DNA of 64,000 nucleotides from Phytoseiulus persimilis (lineage: Eukaryota; Arthropoda; Arachnida; Mesostigmata; Phytoseiidae). A model generated the notes under the pieces. It was given only the letters and a program-made list of their open reading frames with translations. It was not told where the DNA came from and did no database searches. The position numbers were made by a program, and so were the translations under genes. Shown here one piece after another: positions 44,133 through 55,445 of this stretch. Positions within the stretch are counted from its first letter, which is position 1; each line of letters starts with the position of its first letter. The stretch is taken from positions 10,230,001 to 10,294,000 of the forward strand of contig CM075101.1 of assembly GCA_037576195.1 (NCBI GenBank). The letters run 5' to 3'.

Positions 44133-47100
44133 ATGAGCAAGTACAACACATACAGCCCCAGATTGATCGCCTTGATGCACTCTCTGCTGGTATTCGTCCA
44201 TAAAACTCTTCTGATCTTGATCATTGTATACTGCGCCTTCATCTGGATGCTATCACCCAACAAAGTTGTAGCTCTCGCTTTGGTAAGTGCTGGTAGAACT
44301 ATCTTCCTCGCTCGTCGCAAAGTTGGATGGAATTTATATATTTATACATATATACTTTATATCAGAGTTGGGCAGATTCGAATCACTTTGATTCGAATCA
44401 CTTTTGATTCGAATCAAGTTGATTCGAATCACCTGATTCGAATCAAGAAACATCGAATCAAAAGTGATTCGAATCAAAAACCGTCGAATCAGGCTGATTC
44501 GAATCAAAAGTGATTCGAATCATTTTGATTCGAATCAGGATGATTCGAATCACATCTGATCCGATCTGATTCGAATCCAATGATTCGAATCAGAAGAGAT
44601 TCGAATCACACGATTCGAATCACTCTGATTCGAATCAGAAAATGACTCGAATCAAAATTTGATTCGAATAATTTTCTGGTTCGAATCCTTACTACATATA
44701 ATCGGCTTAGTCGGGGACCAGTCTGACCATACTTTTCAAAAGCTGGAGGGGTGATTCCGAGACCAATCTGAGCATTACTTCCATACTCTGGAGGGGGTGA
44801 TCCTTCAGAGTTGGAAAGTAATGCTCAGATTGGTCTCGGAATCACCCCTCCAGAGTTGGAAAGTAATGCTCAGATTGGTCTCGGAATCACCCCTCCAGAG
44901 TTGGAAAGTAATGCTCAGATTGGTCTCGGAATCACCCCTCCAGAGTTGGAAAGTAATGCTCAGATTGGTCTCGGAATCACCCCTCCAGAGTTGGAAAGTA
45001 ATGTGCGGACAAACTGACAAACTAAGCCGATCATATACAGTAGGGATTCGAATCAGAAAATGATTCGAATCAGCATCATCGAATCACTTGATTCGAACCA
45101 GAAATGATTCGAATCAGAATGATTCGACTCAGAAGCTATCGAATCACGTGATTCGAATCGAAAGTGATTCGAATCATTTTGATTCGAATCACATCTGATC
45201 CGATCTGATTCGAATTCAATGATTCGAATCAGAAGAGATTCGAATCAAAATGATTCGAATCAAAATGATTCGAATCTGCCCAACTCTGCTTTATATATAT
45301 ATCACGGATGCTGCGAGTGATTTTGCTCAAGAAGTTTTATCTCTTGGGAACTGTCTGACTCGCCTCTCCCGTAATCGCAGATATTTTGCACCACAACCTT
45401 GCCGCTCTTCCTCGTTGCGTGCATTTCCAATGGTCTTGCATTTGTAGCGCTTAAGCACGAGGAGGTTTTCCAGTCAGATTTTCTCTGTGTACTCGTGAAG
45501 CGCCTCTTCGCGTTGTCGGTCGTGCTTTATGGAAAACTCCTACACGGTAAGGAATAAGACGGCACATTTCCTAATAGTTCAATTGACCAAGGAACTAAGC
45601 CTTGAGCAGATTGATACAGTTCCGATTGAGCAGCTTCTCGAGTGGACCCACCCAGGTTACGAGATCTTTGGAGAAGATGAACTTCCGGAAACGACTGGAG
45701 CACTGTTGGTGTACTATCACGCGTTGTTACCGTTGGATTGCTTGTATCTAGTGAGTGAATCATACTTGAAAGGACGTAGACAACTGAGCGGGATCATGCA
45801 CCGGCTAGTGATGAAGCAAATCCCTTGCTTGAGTAAGGTAAGCTCCTGAGCATATCGGAAACCCTAGAATGCTTCATTCCCATTGCCTTCCGTCGGGAGA
45901 ACGCTCTCGCACCCTATTGCTCCTCTTGACACTTCTGTTCCAGCTTTTCGATTTCCATGGCGATAGAGATCGCCTCGTCAAGGATCTCAAACAGGGTCAA
46001 CTGTGCTCAGTGGCCCCGGGAGGTGGCCTTGAGGGAGCGTTCAGCGAGAACTATGAGTGAGTCATTCAATCTATAAACCTTCTTCACGAACGAGCTCTCA
46101 TCCATCCGAGCAAATTCATCTCAAACGATGCGCCTTCATGGTCGTTCGTCCATCGGCTGCTTCAGCTAGCCCTCTGAGTCTCTTCTTGATAGATGTGGGG
46201 ATGTAACAGCATGATTCTACGAGCCACAGAAAGGCACGCACATAATTCGTTCATGCTCGCGTTGCACGGATCGAAAAAGTAAGGGAAATATATTTCAAAC
46301 GCTCAACTCAGCTAAGGGTGAGAGCGGACCCCGATAAGAGAATCCGATTGCACGTGGCTCCCGTGGACGAATCTTGAACAGGTGGCGTCAACTTCCATCA
46401 ATTGGCCGCTGGCGTGGCTGATTCCGCGTGACCGAAGTCCCAATTAGAGCGAGCACCCCATCCGGGACGACGAACCGTTTTGAGCGAAGGCTACATTAGA
46501 GCGGAAGCCAACAGCGGCTGTGGTACTGGGGCTCGCGCCGGATTGGGGTCCTGGCAGCTTTCGGTGGCAATCTTGACTAGAAAAGGGTTTTGGCCCTCGT
46601 TTCTTGAGGCTCTCGTGGACAAAGTGAATGATCAGGATGAGGTGCAATCGCGCCGATCAACTCTCCGCTCGAATAAGCACTGCTTGCGGCATCGACGGAA
46701 ACCTACATGCTCCGAGTTCAATTGTTTGAGGGAATTCATGTCATCGAGCGCTACCGATGCCGAGCGAACGATGAGCAGACTATCGACGCCGTTCGCTACG
46801 CTCGCGGGCCTTTCCGGTTCTCGGTGGTCGGTGGGTTCCAATTGGCAACAACGGCGGAGACGCATAGAAAAATAGTTGCCAGCGATGAGAGGTCGCCCTC
46901 TGGTGGAGTCCAGCGGCATACTTGTTTTGCACCCTGAAATCACGCGGTCCTGCACTCCTGCCTGGCTCAACGTGGGAGCTATATATTCCAATGGAACGAA
47001 GTGGAATAAGTTCGAGCCATACCAGTGTCTCGAGCGCCACTGCTGTCCGCTCTGATCAGGCCCCCGCTACAATCGGGCTTCCGCTGAAATCGGGCTCCCG

Positions 47101-48007
47101 CTCAAACTGTACCTGCGATCTATTCGGGACTCCGCTCAAATGTAGCGGCACCGACGGGATCTACCTCCGTGGATTCTACCTGTTCCGAATTGAGTTTTTC
47201 CTCTTTCACGCTTTGCAGTCGTTGCCAAAATTCGTATTTCAGGATTTTTTGGAATGGCCGCATCGGATTCGCAGAAGTAGCCAAGGAATGTGCAGTACCT
47301 GTGATACCCATGTTCACGGCCAACTCTCGAGAAGCGATGCCAGTGACTACATACGGATTCAAAGGTTCTTTCAGTTCCGAATCTCCAAATTAGCTTTTCA
47401 GTAGGAACCAGTGGTTCAGAATAACTGCACAGAAGCTCTGGGCGAGTTCGGATGTTATGCAATAGCTTTGAGCTTGATCCTTGCGGAATCCTTGAGTCGT
47501 AGTGCACAGCAACGAGATCTCAGATCTTGATCGAATGAGGCGAGATTTTCAAAGCTAAGATGGGTTTCACCTGGGCCTCTCCCGCAGATCTCTTCAGAGC
47601 AGTTTACGACGGAACGAAACGGGTCATATTCCTGCCTCTACTATGTTTCCCCGTGAAACTGCGAATATTTGTTGGAAAGCCCCTGTACTGTAAGGTCGAT
47701 GAGAGCCCCGCCGAGTTCGCTGAGAGGGTGAGTCGAAAGTCTCCCCATTGGAGGACGACCGCGAAAGTATCATCCTCTCGCGATTGCGCGGTCGACGGAG
47801 CCCTATTCCTCGCCGTCATTTCCATAGAGGGTTGTATTCCAGTAGGAACGCCACCCCGAATAACCTTCATTTCAGGTCAAGGCTGCAATTCATGAGCTTC
47901 GAGACAAGCATCAGCGGAGTCCCGGAGATTTGATCTCAGCACTGCTAGAACGTTTCGGATACAGGCCATTCGTCAGTGAAGCTCATTGTCCCGGGACGGA
48001 TTGCTGA
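44133..48007 (+). CDS. TMEM68: TMEM68-like ER acyltransferase, copy 2
   Basis: Seven exons: 44133-44282, 45381-45546, 45656-45837, 45944-46056, 47243-47364, 47600-47727 and 47876-48007, joining to 330 codons. Exons 2-6 have exactly the same lengths (166, 182, 113, 122, 128) and phases as copy 1, so the pair arose by gene duplication. Visible motifs: VYYHALLPLD in exon 3, CSVAPGGGLEGAFSENYE in exon 4, GRIGFAEVAKECAVPVIPMF in exon 5, FPVKLRIFVGKPL in exon 6, DKHQRSPGDLISALLERF in exon 7. The block that reads PGGSREA in copy 1 is PGGGLEGA here, losing the Arg, so activity or substrate may differ. Intron 1 (about 1.1 kb) contains foldback element A2 and intron 4 is about 1.2 kb. The frame is intact throughout, so the gene is probably expressed. 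Confidence 0.8.
44363..45288. mobile_element. non-autonomous foldback hAT-like element, copy A2
   Basis: A 926-bp element bounded by CAGAGTTGGGCAGATTCG and its inverse complement, with a perfect 8-bp duplication CTTTATAT on both sides (44355-44362 and 45289-45296). The arms are arrays of GATTCGAATC. Inside each arm a segment like ATATAATCGGCTTAGT appears in opposite orientation, then the 45-bp minisatellite, which is longer here than in copy A1. There is no coding capacity of its own. It sits in intron 1 of TMEM68-like gene 2 and leaves that gene's splice sites intact. The perfect duplication suggests a fairly recent insertion. Confidence 0.9.
44776..45017. repeat. 45-bp minisatellite core of element A2
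   Basis: ATGCTCAGATTGGTCTCGG begins at 44821, 44866, 44911 and 44956, exactly 45 bases apart and nearly identical, with a partial fifth unit from 45001. A single reversed unit lies just before (about 44770-44800), so the array turns around as in A1. The near identity of the units indicates recent amplification or homogenisation. Open frames across it (15 codons per unit on both strands) are artefacts of the period. Confidence 0.9.
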
Positions 48008-48445
48008 GAAAAGCCGATCTTGGCAGAAAGGCAACACTCTCCAAGCCTTGTCTGAAAACCCCTGTCGATTTGCCCAGAGTTGGCACGTGCTTCGTTGAGC
48101 TCAACTTGCCCCACGACGAGCTCAATTTGCCCCACGACGACCTCATACTCTGAGCTCACTCTTTACTGCTCTTCGCTTGCTCTTTCAAGTCGCGCAGAGA
48201 TCTGTTCCGTCACCCCTGAGAGTTCAAGGCGAGCCGGAATGGCATTATCGCAGCGCTATGTTCATCCGGCTGGAGGGGTCGGATGGTCCGCTGCATTTAA
48301 CGTCCACTTTGGGAATATTCCTCACAGCCCAGCTGAAGGCCTCGAGCTCGATATTCGTCGCCACTTTCCGGCTGTGATCTTAATCCCCACATTCAACTCG
48401 ATTCTAATTTGTTCTCTTATCCAATCAATATAAAAGTAACTTGAT

Positions 48446-48451
48446 AATAAA
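48446..48451 (+). promoter_or_regulatory. poly(A) signal AATAAA of TMEM68-like gene 2
   Basis: AATAAA about 440 bases after the stop codon, in an AT-rich patch; the best candidate 3' end for the gene. Confidence 0.4.
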
Positions 48452-49242
48452 AGTCAACTCTGCCTGCCACCGCAGACCTGCCCCACAGTTGTGCCGGATC
48501 ACAAGAGAGTAATAAGGCTGCACCAATACCGCGAAGTTGTGCCCTGAACCATGCCGGTTTCAATCCTAGTCTGATTGCAATCCTATGTTCTTTCAACTAC
48601 AACAGAGTTGTGAAGAGACCTGCTTGTTCCCGTTGAACGAAACTGAAATTCATAATCTTGGAAGCACCCAAGATAGACGATGAAGTCCCGGAGCGAATTT
48701 GTTCCCCTTGTTGCTTTCCTCATCTTAGTCCTATCGCTTCGTGGACAACTTTTGTTCACCTCATGTGCTGCTCGACTTCTGACTTGACACTTTTGCGTCT
48801 ATCTCTCACCATCCCAGTACAAACTTGGAAAACTCGTGGAAACGTAAAAGTCCGATTTTCGCACTCGGAATTTATAGCTTGAATCTTGACTTTTTTCCTT
48901 TCTGAGTTATCAAGAGACGCAACGAGTTTCTCGAGCGATGGTTAGTGATAGAGAGGAGAGTGTTGATACCGAACGTGTTCATCACAGTGCGCTGGCCAAA
49001 ACTGATCTCCATCGTTTTCTCCTATCTGGCACCATGACGAAGAAAACGAGGACGGGAAAAAGTGAACACAGTGTAGCAATATTTCAGAGCTCGTTGCACT
49101 GAACATTTGCTCTCACGGGACACAGTGGTCCGAGTTCGATCCGATCATATGCCCGGGGTCCCGTGGAGGTCATTCCGCTCTCCCCCCTCCCCAACCTCTC
49201 GATCGGATCCCGGGCGTCAGATTCGCTGTGCACTCGATATCT
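48452..49242. other. intergenic, no gene recognised
   Basis: Nothing supportable is seen on either strand. Confidence 0.4.
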
Positions 49243-49314
49243 CGAAAACCCGGAATACCGAGCGCCCGAGAACCTGGAATGCCGAACGCGCGAAAACCCG
49301 ATATACCGGGAAGC
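49243..49314 (+). repeat. 24-bp tandem repeat, three units
   Basis: Three consecutive 24-base units begin CGAAAACCCGGAATACC, CGAGAACCTGGAATGCC and CGAAAACCCGATATACC. In one frame they read ENPEYRAP, ENLECRTR, ENPIYREA, because 24 is a multiple of three. The surrounding frame has no other sign of being a gene. Confidence 0.65.
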
Positions 49315-50560
49315 CTCTCCGTGTCATACTACATCAACCGAGGCTTCCAAGCGGAGCACGGATTCTGATCGCAAACCACAGATGCCATGAGTTATGAAAA
49401 GTGTGAGCCCGAATATATGAAGCGGAATGAAGTTTACTCGCTGGTCGAGAAGACATTGAAAGTGCCGGAAGCTCAAAACAGCAGAGCCTCCCGAGCGCGA
49501 GGCTCTCGTTCAACGTGAGAGAGCATCGAGGATTCAAAGACAGGCGACCATCTGACAGAGGTTCGCTTGTCCTGGAGCACACAGGGGATCTAGGCTCAAT
49601 TACAAGCTAGCATTACGGAAGGATGGTCGTCAAACTCTCAGAACACGCTCATAATACCCGTTGAGTGGAGGGAAGGACTGGTACCGCTGGCAGCCGTCTG
49701 CGAGAAATGAGGCAGGCCCGCCCTGTCGGGGCAACATGGAAGACCAAGAAGAAAACGATGTTCCAGCATGACCGTACTCAGCGCTCGACACAGAAGTCTT
49801 AACTGCTTTCCGCCGGTGAGGAACAACGTTCGGCATTTCGGGATTTCCAGCGTTCGTTATTTTTGATTTTTCGGGATCTCGGACCCAAACCGTCAGAATC
49901 AGCTTAATCCCGAGGTAATCCGGTATTCCACTGCCGACGTAGCGCTCTCATTCTTCCGGACAGCACGGTTTTGATCTTCATTTTTGAGTTCAATCGTTGT
50001 TGGAGAGGCCTATCGACCAACGTGAGGAATAGAGAATCCAGTATTGCACCTACCAACAGTTCTCTTTCACAAAGCGCTCAAAATGATTGCCGTTTCGCTG
50101 GTCAGTGATGAGAGCAGCGAACGATTATCCTCCACGTTACGCCGACTGAAAACCTATTTACGCACGATCATGTCGGGAGCTCGGTTGACTGGTCTTGATG
50201 AGCATCAACAGGGAACCAAGCATCGGAGTTGGAAGTGTCATCGATCGATTCGGCTCGCATTGAGGCCGAAGAGTTAATTTAAATCCTGAGGCAGTGTCAA
50301 TGGAGAGAATGGGTGAGATGTGTAGCCCTCAGAAATCCAAAGCAATATCTCATGCGGAGATGTGATTTTAATATTTGGAGAAAGAATGCTCCGATATCAA
50401 TACAATAAGCAACACATGATGAAACGAATATGCAACGAAACTTTGAAGAGCTTCAAGCTACACATTCGAGTGCTCATTCCTCCGGTTGGACAACACCATG
50501 CACTTTTGCTCTTCGCCGCCCCCCTAGCGAGATTTCTGCACACGCCACTGAAACCCCTGA
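49315..50560. other. intergenic, no gene recognised
   Basis: Nothing supportable is seen on either strand. Confidence 0.4.
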
Positions 50561-50690
50561 AAGTGTGGTCAGATCGACCCCGGAATCGCCTCTGTAAATC
50601 GGAGGTCGGCCATCGACCCCTAGAAGTATGGTCCGATCGACCCTGCAATCACCTCCATAAATTAAGGGTCGACCCTGGAATCGATGCGCC
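50561..50690. repeat. fragment related to the hAT MITE B interior
   Basis: GTGGTCAGATCGACCCCGGA followed by ATCGCCTCTGTAAATCGGAG and GTCGGCCATCGACCCC closely parallels the interior of MITE copy B2 (62430-62490), then the module recurs at about 50627-50690. The CAGTGGTTCTC ends are absent. It is either a truncated MITE or an independent copy of the shared module. Confidence 0.6.
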
Positions 50691-52464
50691 AGTATGCGCT
50701 GTCCGACCGGAGAAGAAGACACCGTTGATCAGACACTGCTGCACTGCGATGCCTTCGCAAGAGAGAGACTATGCTGATGCAAGTGGAACACCCGAACACG
50801 GCGAGAAAATGATGAGCGGCGAAGAACAATGGAGAAGAATCCCCAGTTTCATCGGAAAAGTCATGTCGAAGGAAATAACGCTATCAAGGAGAAGATTGAC
50901 CAGACTGGGCCTCCCAAACTCCGAAAATCCCCCGCTGAGAGACATGCCGAGCCCCGAAAATCAAACTAGAATACATAGAACTCGATCGCGTACTATCTCA
51001 GGGTACATAGACATCGAGTGAAGTGCGACTGTGGAGGATTCGGAAGTAATAGACAGGACAAAACTCCGAGTCCCGGCTCCTTGACAGCGGAGATATAAGG
51101 TTTCAGTGGATCCGATCCCTGCTGCCCGAAAGGGTTTCCTCAGACTCCATGACAAGAACAACTGTATACGCGCCTGAACACACTCAGGACGAACATGAGT
51201 CACTCACGAACTCCCTCTCACAGCGGAGAAGCTCTCTCACATCGATCGAGCAAATCTCCCCGGAAAACAACAACAACCACGCACGGCAAGAGCAAACACA
51301 GCAAGGGCGTTATAAGCCATCTCTAACAACACTTACAACCCGTCCCACCAAAGCTAAAATTGGAGCAACCGAAGGACCCCTGCTGTTCGGTTGCGCAGCG
51401 GAGGAGCGGCTGGGCCGCAAATCAGCGGGTGGCGAAGAGCGAAAACGGATGAAAACAATCTATCCCTCAGAAAACCCGGGATAACGACGTAACCGAACGC
51501 GATAATAGGCAAGCAACTAGCCAACCAACCACCGAGCAGAGAGAACATCCGGCAAAGCGGAGAAACAGAACAATCGTTGCTTTTCCGTTTGGCGCTCGGC
51601 GAGCTGAGCTGACAAAAATGGACAACTAATCGAAGTATATTCATGGCATCACGTACGAACATCAGAACACCGGGACGGCGGACTCGGTCATGAGGGAAGA
51701 CGAATGCGGGATTTGAATCGGATTAGTGAGAATGGGTATGCAACCGAACGGATGCAACCGCAACAGCATCATCGGAGTCTGGAACGGAAGGGAGCGAGGC
51801 TCTTGTGCAGTCAGTCAGGCTGACAGAGAAGCTGCTCGAAATCCACCCGAACCGATATAAAGAACCATACCAAGATTGTCTGCGACGAATCTCAGGAAGT
51901 ATCTAAACTGGCCTTACGGCAGCTAAAAATGCTGCGCAACTGCTAGCTGAGAAGAAGCTGTGCTATAACCTCCTGCTCGAATAACGAAAAATCATGTAAA
52001 ACACGAAACAACCGCTCGGAACAGACGATAAAACCTAAGACATCAGCTCGAATCCCGGTGGTCATACATGGCGTGACACTGCTGTCTGAACGTCGCAATA
52101 CGGGAATGCAGGCTGGAACAATGCGAAACCCGCGATTGCGATGCAATATTCTGCAATGGATCTCAGCTGTGGTGGTTCGGAGGGCTTCGGCAGCTCGATC
52201 GTACGTGGTTGGCACACAAGATGGACAAGAATTTCGAAGAAACCGAATCCTTCTTTTTTTTCCGGAGTCCGAGGGGATCCCTCCGGACACCAAGGATTTG
52301 GACCAAAGTCTTCAACCCTGGTAGTGTGGTGCATCCACTGAAGCCTAATGTCTTCCTAGCTCCGCGAATTCCCGTCACGGAATGAACTCCATCAGACTCG
52401 AGGGGGATGTTCTCTGAATGTTATCATAACCAGTCATCATCAAAGTAACTCCATCGTCAGATTC
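50691..52464. other. intergenic, no gene recognised
   Basis: Open frames are short and patternless. Nothing supportable on either strand. Confidence 0.4.
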
Positions 52465-53015
52465 TCTCTGTGTTACAGTAAAGCGCATCTTCGCCTCGCC
52501 AACGGTACTTCAAGGAAAAGTCGTACAGGCTGAGGAGTGAGACTGACCATTCCTCGATAGTTCCGTTCACCGAGAATAGGAGCCTCGGGGAGATCGATTG
52601 ATCAGGTCGTCGAAAGAATGCGTGCGGTTTTCACCCTAGATTCTACCCTGAACAACACGAACATTCTTGACGACGCTAAAGCTCCGATGGAGCAGCTCCT
52701 CGAGCCCTCCCAGGTTACGAAATCTTTGAAGAAAATTATATTCCGGAAACAGCCAGGGCGCTATTGGTGTTCTATCACGAGTTGTCACCGTTTGATTGCT
52801 GGTATCTAGTGTTTGGATTATACTTGAGAGGAGGTAGACAGCTGAGCCGGATTACGCATCGGCCTATGGCGAAGCAAATGGGTGATTGGGGTTAGCTTCT
52901 GAGGATATCGGAAACCCCGGTATGCTCCATTCTGAGAGCCTCCCGTTGAGAGGTCCTTATTGCCCCTCTTGACACTTCTGTTCGAGCTTCTCGATTTCCA
53001 TGGGGATAGATCGAT
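52465..53015 (+). pseudogene. TMEM68-like copy 3, 5' part (dead)
   Basis: DNA similarity to TMEM68-like gene 2 (about 45480-45980) runs through exons and introns alike. It includes the end of exon 2 (TTCTCTCTGTGTTACAGTAAAG), exon 3 (from 52714, reading YEIFEENYIPETARALLVFY), the intron phrase CATATCGGAAACCC/GATATCGGAAACCC, and the first bases of exon 4 at about 52983. The exon-3 donor is lost (GGGGTTAGC where gene 2 has AAGGTAAGC) and exon 4 is cut off after about 35 bases by foreign repeats. Because introns match, this is a segmental copy of gene 2 rather than a retrocopy. No first exon is seen. Confidence 0.85.
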
Positions 53016-53045
53016 CCCAGATCCGCCTCCTCAAACTCTCACAGA

Positions 53046-53350
53046 TATGGTCAGATCCCGAAGCGTCTTTCTTGAACTCCGAACTCCGATGGTCAGCTCG
53101 ATTCTGTAACCACGTTCAGAGTCCCAAAAAAGTATGATTGGATCGATCCCGAGTTCACCTCCTTCAACTCCAAAAAGGGTGCTCAGATCAATCCTGGAAG
53201 CACTTTCACAGTCCCCAAGAATTATGATCAGATCGATTCCAGAAGCACCTCATTAGACTGTCAAAGTTATGGTCAAATTGATCCCGAAGCCACCTGCTTC
53301 GAATCCATAAAGGACGGTCAGATCGATTGCTCAACCACCTCCGTAGTCTA
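53046..53350 (+). repeat. diverged 45-bp array inside the dead TMEM68 copy
   Basis: Seven units aligned on GGTCAGATC or variants start at 53049, 53091, 53136, 53181, 53226, 53271 and 53316, so the spacing is 42 and then 45 five times. Each unit contains a CGATCCCGAA-like and a CACCTCC-like block in the same order as the minisatellite of the foldback hAT-like elements, but no GATTCGAATC arms flank it. The units differ more from each other than those at 44.8-45 kb, so this array is older. Confidence 0.8.
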
Positions 53351-54102
53351 TTAGGGAGGCCGGACAGAAATAATGACAAAGGGTCAGACGAAGCAGATAT
53401 ATAGTAAAGATCGATGGAATCTATCCACTCATGGAGTCCAGTCTGAACACTGGGATCGCCTTGTCACCAACAACACGAGGGCTTACGTCCGAGATGAACG
53501 CTGGGAAGCGAGGCTTTCCAAGTTTTCGCCTCTAACATTCTATATTATGAATTGCTACATTTCGAGGGGCTGATCTCCGGGAGAAGGAAGAGTTAGACCT
53601 GCCCAGCCCGAGGGCGGACATGCCCCCCTAAACTCCTCGATTATACTAGAGAGGTGGATTATATTCTACTTTTATGGATGAAAGTATAGCGCAAGGATCC
53701 AGTCTCACCAGAAACCGAAAATTTCCGGCGTATTCGACGTTTTTCTCCTCCAGAAACGCGGACTCAAATCAAGGATGCGTCTACGCAAATGATTTTTGGG
53801 GGAACGTATTATCTGATGAGCATCCTGGGGAGGACTGAGGTATCGAATTTGGCGCTTAGAATTGAACAGAAATGAACTGACAGACGTTGAAGTTGCTCTC
53901 AGAATTCAGCTCGGTCTAGCAAATGTGCAGAGACAATGTTACGGGGAAATGTGATCTAATGATAATTGAGCTGAGCCGTCGGAAACTATGAGACGATCGA
54001 CTCCGCTCGACATATCTGGTTCGCTCGCCGAACTAGTGAGATGGTGTCACTGACATCTCGTGTGATGGCTCCCGTTGAACGAAGTTCGGACACGCTTCCG
54101 AA
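53351..54102. other. no gene recognised; inserted sequence within the dead TMEM68 copy
   Basis: This stretch has no counterpart in TMEM68-like gene 2. It probably includes non-coding or eroded parts of the transposons whose coding remnants follow, but no ends could be defined. Confidence 0.35.
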
Positions 54103-54306
54103 ATGAGGACTCGACCAGCAATCATACCTGGAGATCTCATGCATCACCTGCAGGCTCTTGATGCTCCAATTCACAAGCCGTCCAAGGACTTTACGAGAGA
54201 GCACCGCACGCGGTGGACTCAATCTTCAAGACGGGAGCTCTACGCATCCGGTAAGATCAAGAAACCAAGCACAGTGGAAGTAGCTACAATGTGCGTCGCA
54301 CCCGCA
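54103..54306 (+). mobile_element. Tigger/pogo-type transposase relic
   Basis: The plus-strand frame reads AIIPGDLMHHLQALDAPIHK followed by PSKDFTREHRTRW and, further on, GKIKKPSTVEVATMC. This is the C-terminal part of a pogo/Tigger DDE transposase, where the family has xVIPGGLTxxLQPLDVxxNKPFK, then an Arg/Trp block, then a GxxKRPS motif before the final WV..AW. Here the end reads MCVAPAC and a stop follows. Only this part is recognisable. It is a dead fragment of a plain DNA transposon. Confidence 0.8.
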
Positions 54307-54941
54307 TGTTGAGGCATCTATTGAAGAATCGTGATAGGATCCCTCGAGTAAACGGAGATCTCTAATCCACTGACACAGCAACGATGATCTCAGAGCCGAA
54401 AGCAGCGACTTGGGGTCAGCGAAAAGTGGAAGCAGCTCGAGGGATGACATCAAGGATTGCAATGATAGGTTGAGACTGGTTCCCAATGAGAAACGAGAGA
54501 ATCAGGACGTCGAGAAATCTGTAGTTCTAGATCATGAAATTGTGTCAAAGATATGGGGTGGGGCTACGAGAAACTGAGTTGTCGGTTCTATTCCCATGAA
54601 ATCAGCTGGTTCCGGACGTCATTGCCGTGGAAATCTTTGCAAAATATCCTAGCCATGCCCAAGATCACTTTATGAAGCCCCAGTTATTTGCAAAGCCAAG
54701 TGACCACTGAGGTCTCGGGAAAACATCATTCCGAAATAGATGAGAAATCTCGCAAAATGTCCATCGAACCTCCCAACTCGCAGTTCGTCGGCGCCGAGCG
54801 ATGGGTGTTTTGAGTGGATGCCTGGACAATGAGTTTTCGGAGGACCGGTCACGCACAATCCATCCGGGCTCAGCGAAATCACCACATACATTTATTGAGC
54901 ACGTATAGTTGGTGAAATGAGTTGAAGCACTATCATTGACG
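54307..54941. other. no gene recognised; probable eroded transposon sequence
   Basis: Lies between the Tigger and hAT coding remnants. A 148-codon minus-strand frame covering 54665-55111 is the antisense of the hAT transposase remnant in part and is not a gene. Confidence 0.4.
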
Positions 54942-55206
54942 TGCACCGCGAGGCTGCTCGAGGAGGACCATCCCAAAATCTCGACCCTGCTCCAAATTTT
55001 CGCAACACTGCCGGTGACAACTTCAACTCTCGAACGTACTTTCAGTGTGCTGGACATGCTGAAAACACACCTGCGAACCTCGATGAAAGAATAGAGACTC
55101 AACGGTCTCACAGCGATGAAGATTCACCGGGAAATTCCTATCGCCGTTGAGGAGGTCGTTGAACTACTCGCTGCTAGCTCACGAAAGCTCGATCTTGTCC
55201 TATAAA
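54942..55206 (+). mobile_element. hAT transposase relic, C-terminal dimerisation domain
   Basis: The frame reads EEDHPKISTLLQIFATLPVT followed by TSTLERTFSVLDMLKTHLR, RLNGLTAMKIHREIPI and EEVVELLAASSRK before a TAA at 55204-55206. This matches the conserved hAT C-terminal domain (ILxTLPVTTATAERSFSxLRRLKTxLRSTM...RLNGLALLxIHRDI), in the ZMYM1/P52rIPK-like branch. One in-frame TAG interrupts it, where Glu is expected before RLNGL (about 55089). The rest of the transposase is not readable upstream. This is a dead plain DNA transposon and could be related to the autonomous partner of the local non-autonomous hAT-like elements, but that is unproven. Confidence 0.85.
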
Positions 55207-55445
55207 CTCTTTTACATGCGGACCTCCCAATACGAGTTGTGTACGTGAAAAACTAAATGGTTCCCTCTCAATTGTGGAGAGATATCACGGAATCGCAGTC
55301 GTGCCTCTTTCCCTACCGTTCCAATAGTTTTAATTGCAATGAGCGTAGCACAAGGCACATACGCACAAGAAAGCCCACAAAGTCATACGCTGGTCCTCAG
55401 AATCTACGGCATGATGATGATCATCATCGTCATCACATCCCTTGG

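Noticed and set aside
44675-44695. GGTTCGAATCC, resembling a tRNA B box
   Set aside because: It is a variant of the GATTCGAATC arm repeat of element A2. No acceptor stem, anticodon arm or A box surrounds it.
44797-45063. Overlapping repetitive open frames on both strands encoding 15-residue repeats
   Set aside because: They are produced by the 45-bp minisatellite, whose period is a multiple of three. The same effect is seen at 1252-1600.
54665-55111. 148-codon minus-strand open frame
   Set aside because: It lies antisense to the hAT transposase remnant on the plus strand, which explains the open frame, and has no match of its own.
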